Shown piece after piece: positions 50,741 to 58,931 of a DNA stretch of 64,000 nt. Each line of letters opens with the position of its first letter. The stretch's first letter is position 1. This DNA is from Agreia sp. VKM Ac-1783 (GTDB taxonomy: Bacteria > Actinomycetota > Actinomycetes > Actinomycetales > Microbacteriaceae): positions 62,001 through 126,000 of the forward strand of contig NZ_FXWI01000004.1 in assembly GCF_900177765.1 (NCBI RefSeq), written 5' to 3'. The notes beneath the pieces are model-generated. The model was not told the DNA's origin. It did no database searches and was given only the letters and a program-made list of their open reading frames with translations. The position numbers were made by a program, and so were the translations under genes.

Positions 50741-51876
50741 TGAGCACCGCCGCCTACAGCCCCGCCACCTACAGCCCTGTCGGTTCCGGCCCCGTCGGCA
50801 TCGGCATTATCGGCGCTGGCGCGATCAGCGACCAGTACCTCACCCACCTCACGACCTTCCCTGACGTGCGCGTCGTGATGATCGGCGATCTGGATGTCGC
50901 ACGAGCCGCGCAGCAGGCCGAGAAATACGGCGTGCCGCGTTCCGGACGCGCAGACGAGGTTCTGAAAGACGACGACGTCGAGATCGTGATCAACCTCACG
51001 ATCCCGGCCGTGCACGCCGAACTCTCGTCGGCCGCGCTCAGCGCCGGCAAGCACGTGTGGAGCGAGAAGCCGATCAGTCTCGACCGCGAGAGCGGACAGG
51101 CTCTGCTCGACGAGGCCGCGGCATCCGGTCTTCGTATCGGCGTCGCACCCGACACCATTCTCGGCCCCGGCGTGCAGAGCGCACTCCGCGCCATCGCGCG
51201 CGGCGACATCGGCCGGCCGCTCACGGCGATGACCGCATTCCAGGGCCCCGGCCCCGAGTCGTGGCACCCGAACCCCGACTTCTTCTTCGTTCCCGGCGCG
51301 GGTCCGCTGTTCGACATGGGGCCGTACTACCTCACGACGCTCGCCTGCATCTTCGGCTCGTTCACCGAGGTGGCAGCGATCGGCTCGCGCGCCCGGGATA
51401 TCCGGGTCATCGGATCGGGCCCGCGCGCCGGAACCGAGCTGCCCGTGACCGTGAACACGCAGGTGAGCGCGCTCGCCCGTTTCGCGGGCGGCGAATCGTC
51501 GCAGAGCATCTTCAGCTTCGACTCACCGCTTCGCCGTTCGGGGCTCGTCGAGATCACCGGCGAGACCGGAACTCTCGTGCTCCCGGATCCGAACATGTTC
51601 GAGGGCGTGAGCACGCTGGTGCGTGGCGACGAGAGCATCGAGCTCGCCGAGATCGGATTCGCCGGGGGCCGCGGATCGGCCGTGCTGGAGATGGCCAGGG
51701 CCATCCGCTCGGGCGGCGCAGATCTGCTGCCCGCCGAGCTCGGCTACCACGTGCTCGACGTGATGACCGCGATGGAGGAGTCCTCGGAGAGCGGACAGTT
51801 CGTGCGCGTCGAGAGCACGGCCCCCGCGAGCCCTGTCCTCCCAGAGTCGTGGGATCCGACCACCCGCACGCTGTAG
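50740..51876 (+). CDS. Gfo/Idh/MocA family NAD(P)-dependent oxidoreductase
   Basis: 378 residues. Rossmann domain: VGIGIIGAGAISDQYLTHLTTFPDVRVVMIGDLD, then the family signature HVWSEKPISLDRESG (EKP with catalytic Lys). The C-terminal alpha/beta domain contains DMGPYYLTTLACIFGSFTEV with the catalytic region. The ATG overlaps the isomerase stop. A longer frame upstream is an out-of-frame read of that gene. Oxidises a hydroxyl of a cyclic sugar or polyol; exact compound unknown. Confidence 0.93.
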   Translation: MSTAAYSPATYSPVGSGPVGIGIIGAGAISDQYLTHLTTFPDVRVVMIGDLDVARAAQQAEKYGVPRSGRADEVLKDDDVEIVINLTIPAVHAELSSAALSAGKHVWSEKPISLDRESGQALLDEAAASGLRIGVAPDTILGPGVQSALRAIARGDIGRPLTAMTAFQGPGPESWHPNPDFFFVPGAGPLFDMGPYYLTTLACIFGSFTEVAAIGSRARDIRVIGSGPRAGTELPVTVNTQVSALARFAGGESSQSIFSFDSPLRRSGLVEITGETGTLVLPDPNMFEGVSTLVRGDESIELAEIGFAGGRGSAVLEMARAIRSGGADLLPAELGYHVLDVMTAMEESSESGQFVRVESTAPASPVLPESWDPTTRTL

Positions 51877-51894
51877 CGGCGCGGCGCGGCCCCA

Positions 51895-51994
51895 GCGCTG
51901 GTCGAGTAGCGAGGAACGAGCGTATCGAGACTACCTCGCCATGGTCTCGATACGCGGTGCTCGTTCCTTGCGACCGCTACTCGACTGGCGCAGG
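51895..51994. repeat. Dispersed palindromic repeat, family A copy 3
   Basis: About 100 bp. The left arm has GCTGGTCGAGTAGCGAGGAA and CGTATCGAGAC; the right arm has GGTCTCGATACG and GCTACTCGACTGGCGC. Located between the convergent Gfo/Idh and esterase genes, like copy 1. Confidence 0.87.
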
Positions 51995-51999
51995 AGCGG

Positions 52000-53296
52000 C
52001 TAGTGGATCAGCGGCAGCACGTCGTCGTACGCACCCTCGACTGGGCGGGTCGTCGCCGTCGAGTCAGCACCGAAGACCAGCGCGGGATCTCCCCGCACTC
52101 CTCGCGCGGCAGGCCACGAGGGCTCCTCTCCCTTGACGAACGCGACGAACTCGCGGTGCATCCGGTCGGCCAGAGCGGTGGGCGGCTCACTTCCGAGAAC
52201 AGCTTCGACACCCTCCGCGCCGAAGATGTCGAAGAAGAACGGTAGGTCGATGCAGTGAGCGGCCCCTCCGAGGATCGGCGACTCCCAGTCGAACGAGTAG
52301 AGCCAGGTGCCGGCTGAGTCGGATGCCCGAGCGCGGGCCGTGCGCACAACCGCGGCTCTGAAAAGAGTGTCGGTCTCTCGAGGAAAGACGGTCGGCTTTG
52401 CCGCGCCACCGGCGCCGGGGCTGTCGAACTCGTCAGCTGTCGACCCGATGAGAAGGGGCTTGTCGAGTCCGTTCACCGCGAGTCCGTCGCGAATGGAGAG
52501 AGGCAGTAGCTCGCCGCCGCTCACCCCGGTGGATCACCTCATCCTGCAGCGCATCCGGGTCTACCGAGCCAAAGCCCTCTGCCGTGGGCTCGACCCCAAG
52601 CGACTGTGCGAGCGTGGCAGCGCGCCGGCTCGCCTCATCGAGTGGAATCGAGATGTCGACGGGCGACACCGCGATGGCCAGATGGAAGAGCGGTTGGGCC
52701 TGAGGACTGGCCAACAGGGCGAGCACAGCGCCTCCTCCGGCGGACTGCCCAGCCACGGTCACCCGAGCCGGGTTCCCGCCGAACGCGGCGATGTTGTCGC
52801 GCACCCACGTGAGGGCCAACATCCAATCGGCGACACCGCGATCCGCCTGGCCATCCACTACGGCGAAGCCGTCGACGCCCAGCCTGTACGACAACGAAAC
52901 GAACACGATGCCGTCGCCGACGAGGGGCGCACAGCCATACCAGGGACTCGCGGCGGATCCCGCGGTGTAGCCGCCGCCGTGGATCCAGACGAGCACCGGC
53001 GCTGGTTCACCTTCGATCGCCTCGCGGGGAGCGAAGACGTTGAGCGTGAGTGTGTCGTCGCCCGGAATCGACGGCTCGGGGATCGTCGTGACCGGGTAAG
53101 GCTGGCCGCGTTGCGGCGTCGCGCCGAAAGCGGATGCTGAGAACGGCTCGGCGAAGACGCCCCGCGGCACCGGCGCGGCGAAGCGACGAGAGCCGGTGGG
53201 GGCCTCGGCGAACGGGATGCCGAGGAAACGCGCCTCCAGCCCGTCGGTGAATCCGACGATGGTGCCGGCCGCGCAGGTGACCTCGTATGTCGGCAT
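52000..53296 (-). pseudogene. Type B carboxylesterase, frameshifted
   Basis: The N-terminal part (ATG at 53296 after GAGGAG) reads YEVTCAAGTIVGFTDGLEARFLGIPFAEAP, VLVWIHGGGYTAGSA and the serine elbow VAGQSAGGGAVLAL. It continues in frame to about 52530. The C-terminal part continues in another frame from about 52523 with LAVNGLDKPLLIGSTADEF and the catalytic His region GGAAHCIDLPFFFDIFGAEG, ending at 52000. The two join if one base is removed from the GGGG run at 52524-52527. Either an inactivating indel or a sequencing error in a homopolymer. An intact protein would be about 431 residues. Confidence 0.87.
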
Positions 53297-53410
53297 GGAT
53301 GACTCCTCGATCTCGGCGGCGCTGGGAAGCACCGGGTGGTGGACCCAGCTCATGCTAACGACGTGCGAAAACGCGTGCCACGCCGCCGTTTCGCCGCGTA
53401 CGCTACAACG

Positions 53411-53518
53411 GTGGCTGTCGACGATGAGCCGGCTTCTGCCATCTCACCGGATGCGTCGGCCGCGACCGCATCGCTCGAAGAGGGCGACGAGACCATCTAC
53501 ACAGAAGGATCCCCGTGA
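53411..53518 (+). CDS. Possible 35-codon leader ORF before the alditol oxidase gene
   Basis: GTG at 53411 follows TACGCT by 6 nt, a leaderless pattern. The acidic peptide MAVDDEPASAISPDASAATA and 15 further residues ends in TGA that overlaps the alditol oxidase GTG as GTGA. It could couple translation of the oxidase or be only the 5' leader. No homologue is recognised. Confidence 0.4.
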   Translation: MAVDDEPASAISPDASAATASLEEGDETIYTEGSP

Positions 53519-54777
53519 GCCACGACTCCGAGCTGAACTGGGCGGGCACGCTCGAGTACAGCGCCGCCGACATCATCGACGCCACCACGATCGATGAGGT
53601 CTCCTCCCTCGTCGCCGGCGCGGAGCGCATCCGGGCTCTCGGAACACGGCACTCGTTCAGCGACATCGCCGACACCGACGCTCTGCTCGTGACGGTCACC
53701 GATATCGAGCCCGACTTCGTGCTCGACGAGGAGGCCCGCACGGTCACCGTCGGCGGCGGAACGCGCTACGGCATCCTCGCCCGATTCCTTGAAGACCACG
53801 GCTGGGCGCTGCACAACATGGGCTCGCTTCCGCACATCTCGATCGCGGGCGCCATCGCCACCGGAACGCACGGCTCGGGCAACGGCAACGGTGTTCTCTC
53901 GACCGCCGTATCAGCCCTCGAGATCGTGATCTCCGATGGTGAGCGCCGCACCGTGCGTCGCGGCGAGCCGGGCTTCGACGGTCTCGTCGTGGGACTCGGG
54001 GCGTTCGGCGTCGTCGTTCGGGTGACCCTCGACATCCAGCCGTCGTTTCAGGTTCGGCAGGATGTCTTCCGAGGCCTGCCCTGGGACGTTCTGCTCGACG
54101 ACCTCGACGGCGTCACCAGCCTCGGCTACAGCGTGAGCGTGTTCACCGACTGGGTCGAGGAGACGATCGCGAACTTCTGGGTGAAAACGCGCATGGATGC
54201 CGACACCGAGGTCGTCGACGAATGGCGCGGAGCCAAGCGCGACATCGTGTCGGCGGGCGCCCTCTGGGAGACGTCGGACGACAATCTCAACGAGCAGGGC
54301 GGCAAGCCCGGGCCATGGCTCGAGCGGCTTCCGCACTTCAGGCTCGACCGCGTTCCGTCAGCCGGCGACGAGATCCAGACCGAGTACTTCGTTCCGCGCT
54401 CGCAGGGCGCTGACGCCATTCGGGCAGTTCGTGCCCTCGGCGCGAAGATCGCGCCGCATCTCATGATCACCGAGCTGCGCACCGCAGCCGCCGACGACCT
54501 CTGGCTGAGCATGGCCTACCAGCGCGACTCGCTGATCATCCACTTCACCTGGAAGAACGAGCCGAAGGCCGTGAAGGCGCTCCTGCCGCAGATCGAAGAG
54601 GCGCTCGCGCCGTTCGACGCACGGCCGCACTGGGGCAAGCTCAACACCGTGGATGCCGCCACTCTCGAGCGCCTGTACCCGCGGCTCCCCGAGTTCCGGG
54701 CTCTGGCAGCGGAGTGGGACCCGACCGGTGCGTTCCGCAACGACTACCTGGACAGGCTGATCTTCACGGGCGAGTAG
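53515..54777 (+). CDS. FAD-dependent alditol (xylitol/sorbitol) oxidase
   Basis: Oxidises the C1 hydroxyl of polyols to an aldehyde, reducing oxygen to peroxide. 420 residues. The FAD-binding PCMH domain shows ALGTRHSFSDIADTD, with His 46 at the position of the covalent flavin link in Streptomyces AldO, and ISIAGAIATGTHGSGNGNGVLSTAV. The C-terminal ALO domain contains TEYFVPR, ITELRTA and the RPHWGKLN motif. GTG start at 53515 overlaps the stop of a possible leader ORF. Soluble. The nearby sugar isomerases fit a polyol/sugar context. Confidence 0.92.
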   Translation: MSHDSELNWAGTLEYSAADIIDATTIDEVSSLVAGAERIRALGTRHSFSDIADTDALLVTVTDIEPDFVLDEEARTVTVGGGTRYGILARFLEDHGWALHNMGSLPHISIAGAIATGTHGSGNGNGVLSTAVSALEIVISDGERRTVRRGEPGFDGLVVGLGAFGVVVRVTLDIQPSFQVRQDVFRGLPWDVLLDDLDGVTSLGYSVSVFTDWVEETIANFWVKTRMDADTEVVDEWRGAKRDIVSAGALWETSDDNLNEQGGKPGPWLERLPHFRLDRVPSAGDEIQTEYFVPRSQGADAIRAVRALGAKIAPHLMITELRTAAADDLWLSMAYQRDSLIIHFTWKNEPKAVKALLPQIEEALAPFDARPHWGKLNTVDAATLERLYPRLPEFRALAAEWDPTGAFRNDYLDRLIFTGE

Positions 54778-54786
54778 CGCCGCGGC

Positions 54787-55059
54787 TCAGCTCGGCAGCA
54801 ACTCTGCTTCGCTGGCCCGGCGTCGTGCGCAATACTCCCTCGCCTTGGACATGGCCTCGTCGAGTGAGGACACGTGCTGCACCGACAGAGTCGGAAGCCA
54901 GAGGACTTCGTAGCCGTCTTTCGATTTCTCGACATAGCTGATGAGCCGACGGGAGTCGGTGGCAGGAATACGCGCGTCGCAGAGTCTCCATTCGCCCTCG
55001 CAGAGACACACGACCTCGAGGTCGGTCGTCGCTTCTGCGGCTGCCGCATATCTGGTCAT
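54787..55059 (-). CDS. Small hypothetical protein
   Basis: 90 residues, no membrane segment. Central region EGEWRLCDARIPATDSRRLISYVEKSKDGYEVLWLP looks like a mixed alpha/beta fold. ATG at 55059 with AAAGGA 6 nt upstream. Convergent with the alditol oxidase gene (9 nt between stops). No family recognised; good codon pattern supports a real gene. Confidence 0.7.
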   Translation of the reverse strand: MTRYAAAAEATTDLEVVCLCEGEWRLCDARIPATDSRRLISYVEKSKDGYEVLWLPTLSVQHVSSLDEAMSKAREYCARRRASEAELLPS

Positions 55060-55240
55060 GGCCGGTCCTTTCGCGATCGATCTGTGCAGCAGAGTATTCG
55101 GCGGCAGCGCGGGTGATTTCTGGGGTTGACGGCGCCGCGCGGCTGATGCAGCGCAGCTCCGCGCTGGGGTTTATACGCCTCTCTCCGCGAGAGCCGCAAG
55201 TCCCAGATTCGTCGCTCTGGCGGAGTGCTGAGCTTGTTGC

Positions 55241-55609
55241 ATGAACGCACGGACAGGCGCCCGAGAGGTGATCAGCTGGATGCGCACCCTCCGTGGCTCC
55301 AACCGACCGAAGCGCGTAGACGAACTCACCGACGACGAGCGACTGAGAATCACGCGTTTCGCGGCTCGCCTCGACGACACGTACAGCGGATCGACATCAT
55401 GGCTCCTCGAGATCTATGGATTCGGGTCGATCACCTCGCTCGCAGAGCAGAGCATCGAGTTGCCCGCAGAGCCGACCGCTCGTCGGGCGGCCCTCGACAG
55501 AGCGCTCGGCACGCTGTCACTCGTTCGGTGGGGCCGGTGCATGGCCGTCGACAACGAGCGCATCGAAGGATGCTGCGTGCACGACTTCGCCGAGCGCTCT
55601 GTCGCGTGA
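55241..55609 (+). CDS. Small hypothetical protein
   Basis: 122 residues, soluble. It begins MNARTGAREVISWMRTLRG and contains LTDDERLRITRFAARLDDTYSGSTSWLLEIYGFG. Two Cys lie near the C-terminus (IEGCCVHDFAE). No recognised domain. ATG at 55241 lacks a clear ribosome binding site. Followed 50 nt later by the DUF2795 gene on the same strand. Confidence 0.6.
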   Translation: MNARTGAREVISWMRTLRGSNRPKRVDELTDDERLRITRFAARLDDTYSGSTSWLLEIYGFGSITSLAEQSIELPAEPTARRAALDRALGTLSLVRWGRCMAVDNERIEGCCVHDFAERSVA

Positions 55610-55659
55610 ACGCCGAGCGGAACCCCTAGAGAAGAAACCGACACGAAAGAAGGAGACCC

Positions 55660-55854
55660 ATGGCGGAGAAGCCCACCCCCATCGAACTGCAGAAGTACCT
55701 CTCGGGAGTCGACTACCCGGTAAGCAAGGCTGACTTGCTCCAGACCGCCCGAGATCAGGGCGCACCCGACGACGTGCTCAGCGCATTGAACGGCGTCGAC
55801 CAAGACGAGTTCGACGGGCCAACCGCGGTGAGCAGTGCCGTCTCGGGCGGCTGA
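55660..55854 (+). CDS. DUF2795 domain protein
   Basis: 64 residues. The whole protein is the DUF2795 fold: IELQKYLSGVDYPVSKADLLQTARDQGAPDDVLSALNGVDQDEFDGP. AAGGAG lies 4 nt before the ATG. This short helical family is common in actinobacteria and of unknown function. Its stop is directly followed by the ATG of a decayed glycosyltransferase. Confidence 0.88.
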   Translation: MAEKPTPIELQKYLSGVDYPVSKADLLQTARDQGAPDDVLSALNGVDQDEFDGPTAVSSAVSGG

Positions 55855-56275
55855 ATGCCGAGTCGGGTGACCTCCGATCGGTGGGCCGAGCCTCGGCTCG
55901 ACCCACCGGTCGACATCGACGTCCTCATTCCGACCGTCGGTCGGGTACCTCTTCGAGTGTTCGAGCGCCCCCGCGGTTCTCTACCTCGACGACGATGTAT
56001 GGCTCGAGCCGGGCCAACTCGAGCGGCTCAGTAGCGCGCTCGATACCTCGGGCTGCGGATTCGTCGGCGAGGCGGTGCAGGGCCTGTCGTACATCGACGA
56101 CGAGAGACGCGGTCAGCAGGTGGGTTTCGAGTTGTGGCGCGAGAGAGTCGAACCCGAGCGCGTGCGGCGCGACTCACCCGCTTTCAATCGTTGGCCTCTG
56201 CACAACGCGGCGAATCTCGCCCACATCGCCCGGCGCATCCGGCTACCGAGCGACGGGTGGAGGCATCGGTCATAG
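55855..56275 (+). pseudogene. Remnant of a GT2-type glycosyltransferase
   Basis: An ATG at 55855 opens a frame reading DIDVLIPTVGR, the N-terminal motif of family 2 glycosyltransferases. From about 55950 a different frame reads LFECSSAPAVLYLDDDVWLEPGQLERL, the DXD-like metal motif region, and continues FVGEAVQGLSYIDDERR to WPLHNAANLAHIARR, ending at 56275. The stretch between the two motifs is far too short, so an internal deletion of perhaps a hundred codons plus a frameshift is the simplest reading. Confidence 0.7.
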
Positions 56276-56413
56276 CCCCAGTATCGCGGGTCGCGGCTAC
56301 CGACGCCGAGGTTCTCGCCTCGTCAGCCGAGATGTCACAAATGGCGACGTCATCCGTGTTTCAACCCGCCATGTGCGACAACTCACGCGCCGCGAAATGG
56401 GCCGCCTAGGATG

Positions 56414-57424
56414 TCAGGCCTGCGTCGACGCGCGCACCACCAGTTCGGGCTGAAACACCACGTGCCGCGGGGCCGCGGCCGGGTCCTGAGCCTCGGCGAG
56501 CAGAATCTCGACCGCGGTCTTTCCGATCAGCGCACTGGGCTGGCGGATCGACGACAGCGGCACGACGGCGGCACTGGCGAAGTCGATGTCGTCGTAACCG
56601 ATGAGGGCTATCTGCCCCGGCACCGCCACGTCGGCGCCCTGCATCGCGAACGCCTGCAGCAGCCCCATCGACACCAGGTCGTTCGCCGCGAAGATCGCGT
56701 CGGGCCTCTCGCCCGATGAGCGCCCGACGACGTCGGCTCCGGCCGCCCGGCCCGCCAAGACGCTCAGCGCGTCGATCTCGATGACCTCGAGCGAGACGTC
56801 CGGATGCGCCGCGACGGCCGCGCGGGCGCCCTCGAGTCGGTCGGCCACCTGGCGGATGCCCATCGGCCCGCCCACGAAGGCGAGCCGAGTTCGACCCAGC
56901 GAGATGAGGTGCTCGACCGCGAGCCTGCCACCGGCGAGGTCGTCGACGGCCACCGAGCTGAATGCCGAATCGGGGCTCGACCGGTCGACGAGCACAGCGG
57001 GGATTCCGCGCTGCTTGAGCCGCGTGAGCCGTTCGGTGATGTCGGCATAGGCCGAGATGACCACGCCGTAGACGCGTTGCTGCTCGAACAGATCGAGGTA
57101 CGTCGCCTCGCGCTCCGGGTTCTCGTCGCTGTTGCCGAGAGTCACGGTGAGGCCGGAGCCCGCGGCCTCATCTTCAGCCCCGCGCGCCAGATCGGTGAAG
57201 AACGGGTTGCGCACATCGAGCACCACCATGCCGATGGTGCGGCTGCGACCGTTGCGCAGCTGCCGTGCGGCATCGTTGCGAATGAAACCGAGCTCGTCGA
57301 TCGCCCGCTGAACGCGTTCGACGGTCTCCGGAGAGACCTTCTCGGGGTGGTTCAAGACGTTCGAGACCGTGCCCACAGAGACGCCCGCCCGCAGGGCGAC
57401 ATCCCGAACACTCGACGCCGACAT
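56414..57424 (-). CDS. LacI family regulator, probably of rhamnose genes
   Basis: 336 residues. Helix-turn-helix VRDVALRAGVSVGTVSNVLNHPEKVSPETVERV at about 6-38 and hinge NDAARQLRNGRSRTIGMVVLD. The sensor domain contains AIFAANDLVSMGLLQAF and ALIGYDDIDFASAAVVPLSSIRQP. TAGGGT (57431-57436) ends 6 nt before the ATG. Divergent from L-rhamnose isomerase with two A/T-rich palindromes between them, so it probably represses rhaI, with rhamnose or a derivative as inducer. Confidence 0.93.
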   Translation of the reverse strand: MSASSVRDVALRAGVSVGTVSNVLNHPEKVSPETVERVQRAIDELGFIRNDAARQLRNGRSRTIGMVVLDVRNPFFTDLARGAEDEAAGSGLTVTLGNSDENPEREATYLDLFEQQRVYGVVISAYADITERLTRLKQRGIPAVLVDRSSPDSAFSSVAVDDLAGGRLAVEHLISLGRTRLAFVGGPMGIRQVADRLEGARAAVAAHPDVSLEVIEIDALSVLAGRAAGADVVGRSSGERPDAIFAANDLVSMGLLQAFAMQGADVAVPGQIALIGYDDIDFASAAVVPLSSIRQPSALIGKTAVEILLAEAQDPAAAPRHVVFQPELVVRASTQA

Positions 57425-57457
57425 GGCTCAACCCTAGAGGCGAGAACCGCGGCCTTG

Positions 57458-57469
57458 TGAATCCATTCA
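57458..57469. promoter_or_regulatory. LacI operator copy 1, rhamnose region
   Basis: TGAATCCATTCA: half-sites TGAAT/ATTCA as in the perfect palindrome at 57492, with one mismatch in the central step. Lies 35 bp (centre to centre) from it. Confidence 0.65.
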
Positions 57470-57491
57470 TTGTCTTTTAGTGTGAGGTGTA

Positions 57492-57505
57492 TTGAATCGA
57501 TTCAA
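57492..57505. promoter_or_regulatory. LacI operator copy 2, rhamnose region
   Basis: TTGAATCGATTCAA is a perfect 14-bp palindrome with central CG, the canonical LacI operator form. It lies 20-33 nt upstream of the rhaI ATG, so binding would block rhaI transcription. Confidence 0.8.
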
Positions 57506-57524
57506 AAAAGAACGGAAGAACGCC

Positions 57525-58688
57525 ATGGTGCAATTCAGCGACATCGCCACTCAGCTCGAGGGGCAGTCCATCGAACTGCCGTCGTGGGCGTTCGGCAACT
57601 CGGGCACGCGATTTCGCGTCTTCGGAACCCCCGGCACGGCCCGCAACCCCGAAGAGAAGATCGCCGACGCCGCACAGGTGAACAAGTACACGGGCCTGTC
57701 GCCCAAGGTGGCCATCCACATTCCGTGGGACAAGGTCGACGACTACGCGGCCCTCGGCGCCTACGCCAACGATCTCGGGGTCGAGCTCGGAACGGTGAAC
57801 TCCAACACGTTCCAAGACGAGGACTACAAGTTCGGCTCGCTGACCTCGTCGAACCCGGTCGTGCGCCAGAAGGCCATCGATCACCACTTCGAGTGCATCG
57901 ACATCATGGATGCGACGGGGTCGAAAGACCTCAAGATCTGGCTCGCAGACGGCACGAACTACCCCGGGCAAGACGATATCCGCGGGCGCCAGGACCGCCT
58001 CGCAGAGTCGCTGCAGACCATCTACGACCGCATCGGCAGCGATCAGCGGCTGGTGCTCGAATACAAGTTCTTCGAGCCGGCTTTCTATCACACCGACGTT
58101 CCCGACTGGGGAACGAGCTACGCGCAGGTCGCCGCCCTCGGCGAGCGCGCGCTGGTCTGCCTCGACACCGGACACCACGCCCCGGGCACCAACATCGAGT
58201 TCATCGTGGCTCAGCTTCTGCGCCTCGGAAAGCTCGGCTCGTTCGACTTCAACTCGCGTTTCTACGCCGACGACGACCTGATCGTGGGAGCGGCCGACCC
58301 GTTCCAGCTGTTCCGCATCCTCTACGAGGTCATCCGTGGAGGCGGCTACGGCCCCGACTCGGTCGTGGCATTCATGCTCGACCAGTGCCACAACATCGAA
58401 GCCAAGATCGCCGGTCAGATGCGCTCGGTGCTCAACGTGCAGGAGATGACGGCGCGTGCTCTGCTCGTCGACCGCGCGGCGCTCACCGCGGCGCAGGAGT
58501 CGAACGACGTGCTCGGCGCCAACGCCGTGCTCATGGACGCCTTCTACACGGATGTCCGCGGCCCCCTGGCCGAGTGGCGCGAGTCTCGCGGCCTTCCGGC
58601 CGACCCGATCGCCGCGTTCCAGGCATCCGGCTATCAGGAGAAGATCTCGGCCGAGCGCGTCGGCGCCCAGGCGAGCTGGGGCGCGTAG
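57525..58688 (+). CDS. rhaI: L-rhamnose isomerase
   Basis: Converts L-rhamnose to L-rhamnulose. 387 residues with the xylose isomerase-like barrel of the actinobacterial RhaI type. Visible landmarks are SIELPSWAFGNSGTRF, HIPWDKVDDYAALGAYA, IKWLADGTNYPGQ-like KIWLADGTNYPGQ, LEYKFFEPAFYHTDVPDWG and LDTGHHAPGTNIEFIV with metal ligands. ATG at 57525 with GGAAG 6 nt upstream; the upstream ATG-less extension overlaps the operator. No rhamnulose kinase or aldolase lies downstream, so the rest of the pathway is elsewhere. Confidence 0.95.
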   Translation: MVQFSDIATQLEGQSIELPSWAFGNSGTRFRVFGTPGTARNPEEKIADAAQVNKYTGLSPKVAIHIPWDKVDDYAALGAYANDLGVELGTVNSNTFQDEDYKFGSLTSSNPVVRQKAIDHHFECIDIMDATGSKDLKIWLADGTNYPGQDDIRGRQDRLAESLQTIYDRIGSDQRLVLEYKFFEPAFYHTDVPDWGTSYAQVAALGERALVCLDTGHHAPGTNIEFIVAQLLRLGKLGSFDFNSRFYADDDLIVGAADPFQLFRILYEVIRGGGYGPDSVVAFMLDQCHNIEAKIAGQMRSVLNVQEMTARALLVDRAALTAAQESNDVLGANAVLMDAFYTDVRGPLAEWRESRGLPADPIAAFQASGYQEKISAERVGAQASWGA

Positions 58689-58696
58689 CGAAGACG

Positions 58697-58797
58697 GCTG
58701 CGCTGGTCGAGTAGCGAGGCACGAGCGTGTCGAGACCATCACCGGGGTGATCTCGATACGCCGGCTCCTTCGTCGCGCGGATACTCGATCAGCGCAG
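58697..58797. repeat. Dispersed palindromic repeat, family A copy 4
   Basis: About 101 bp, GCTGCGCTGGTCGAGTAGCG at one end and ATACTCGATCAGCGCAG at the other, inner GTGTCGAGACC and GATCTCGATACG. It follows rhaI and may terminate it. Confidence 0.85.
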
Positions 58798-58931
58798 ATC
58801 GCCGCGACTCTTTCGGGTGTCGGGGGAATAGAGGAGAGTGGTCGCAGGTTCTCCCGACGAAGCGAATTCCGTGAGCCATCGCTGCGCTCGCCTCCGCTCC
58901 CACTTCTTCTTTTCTCAGCCCTGGAGTTCTC

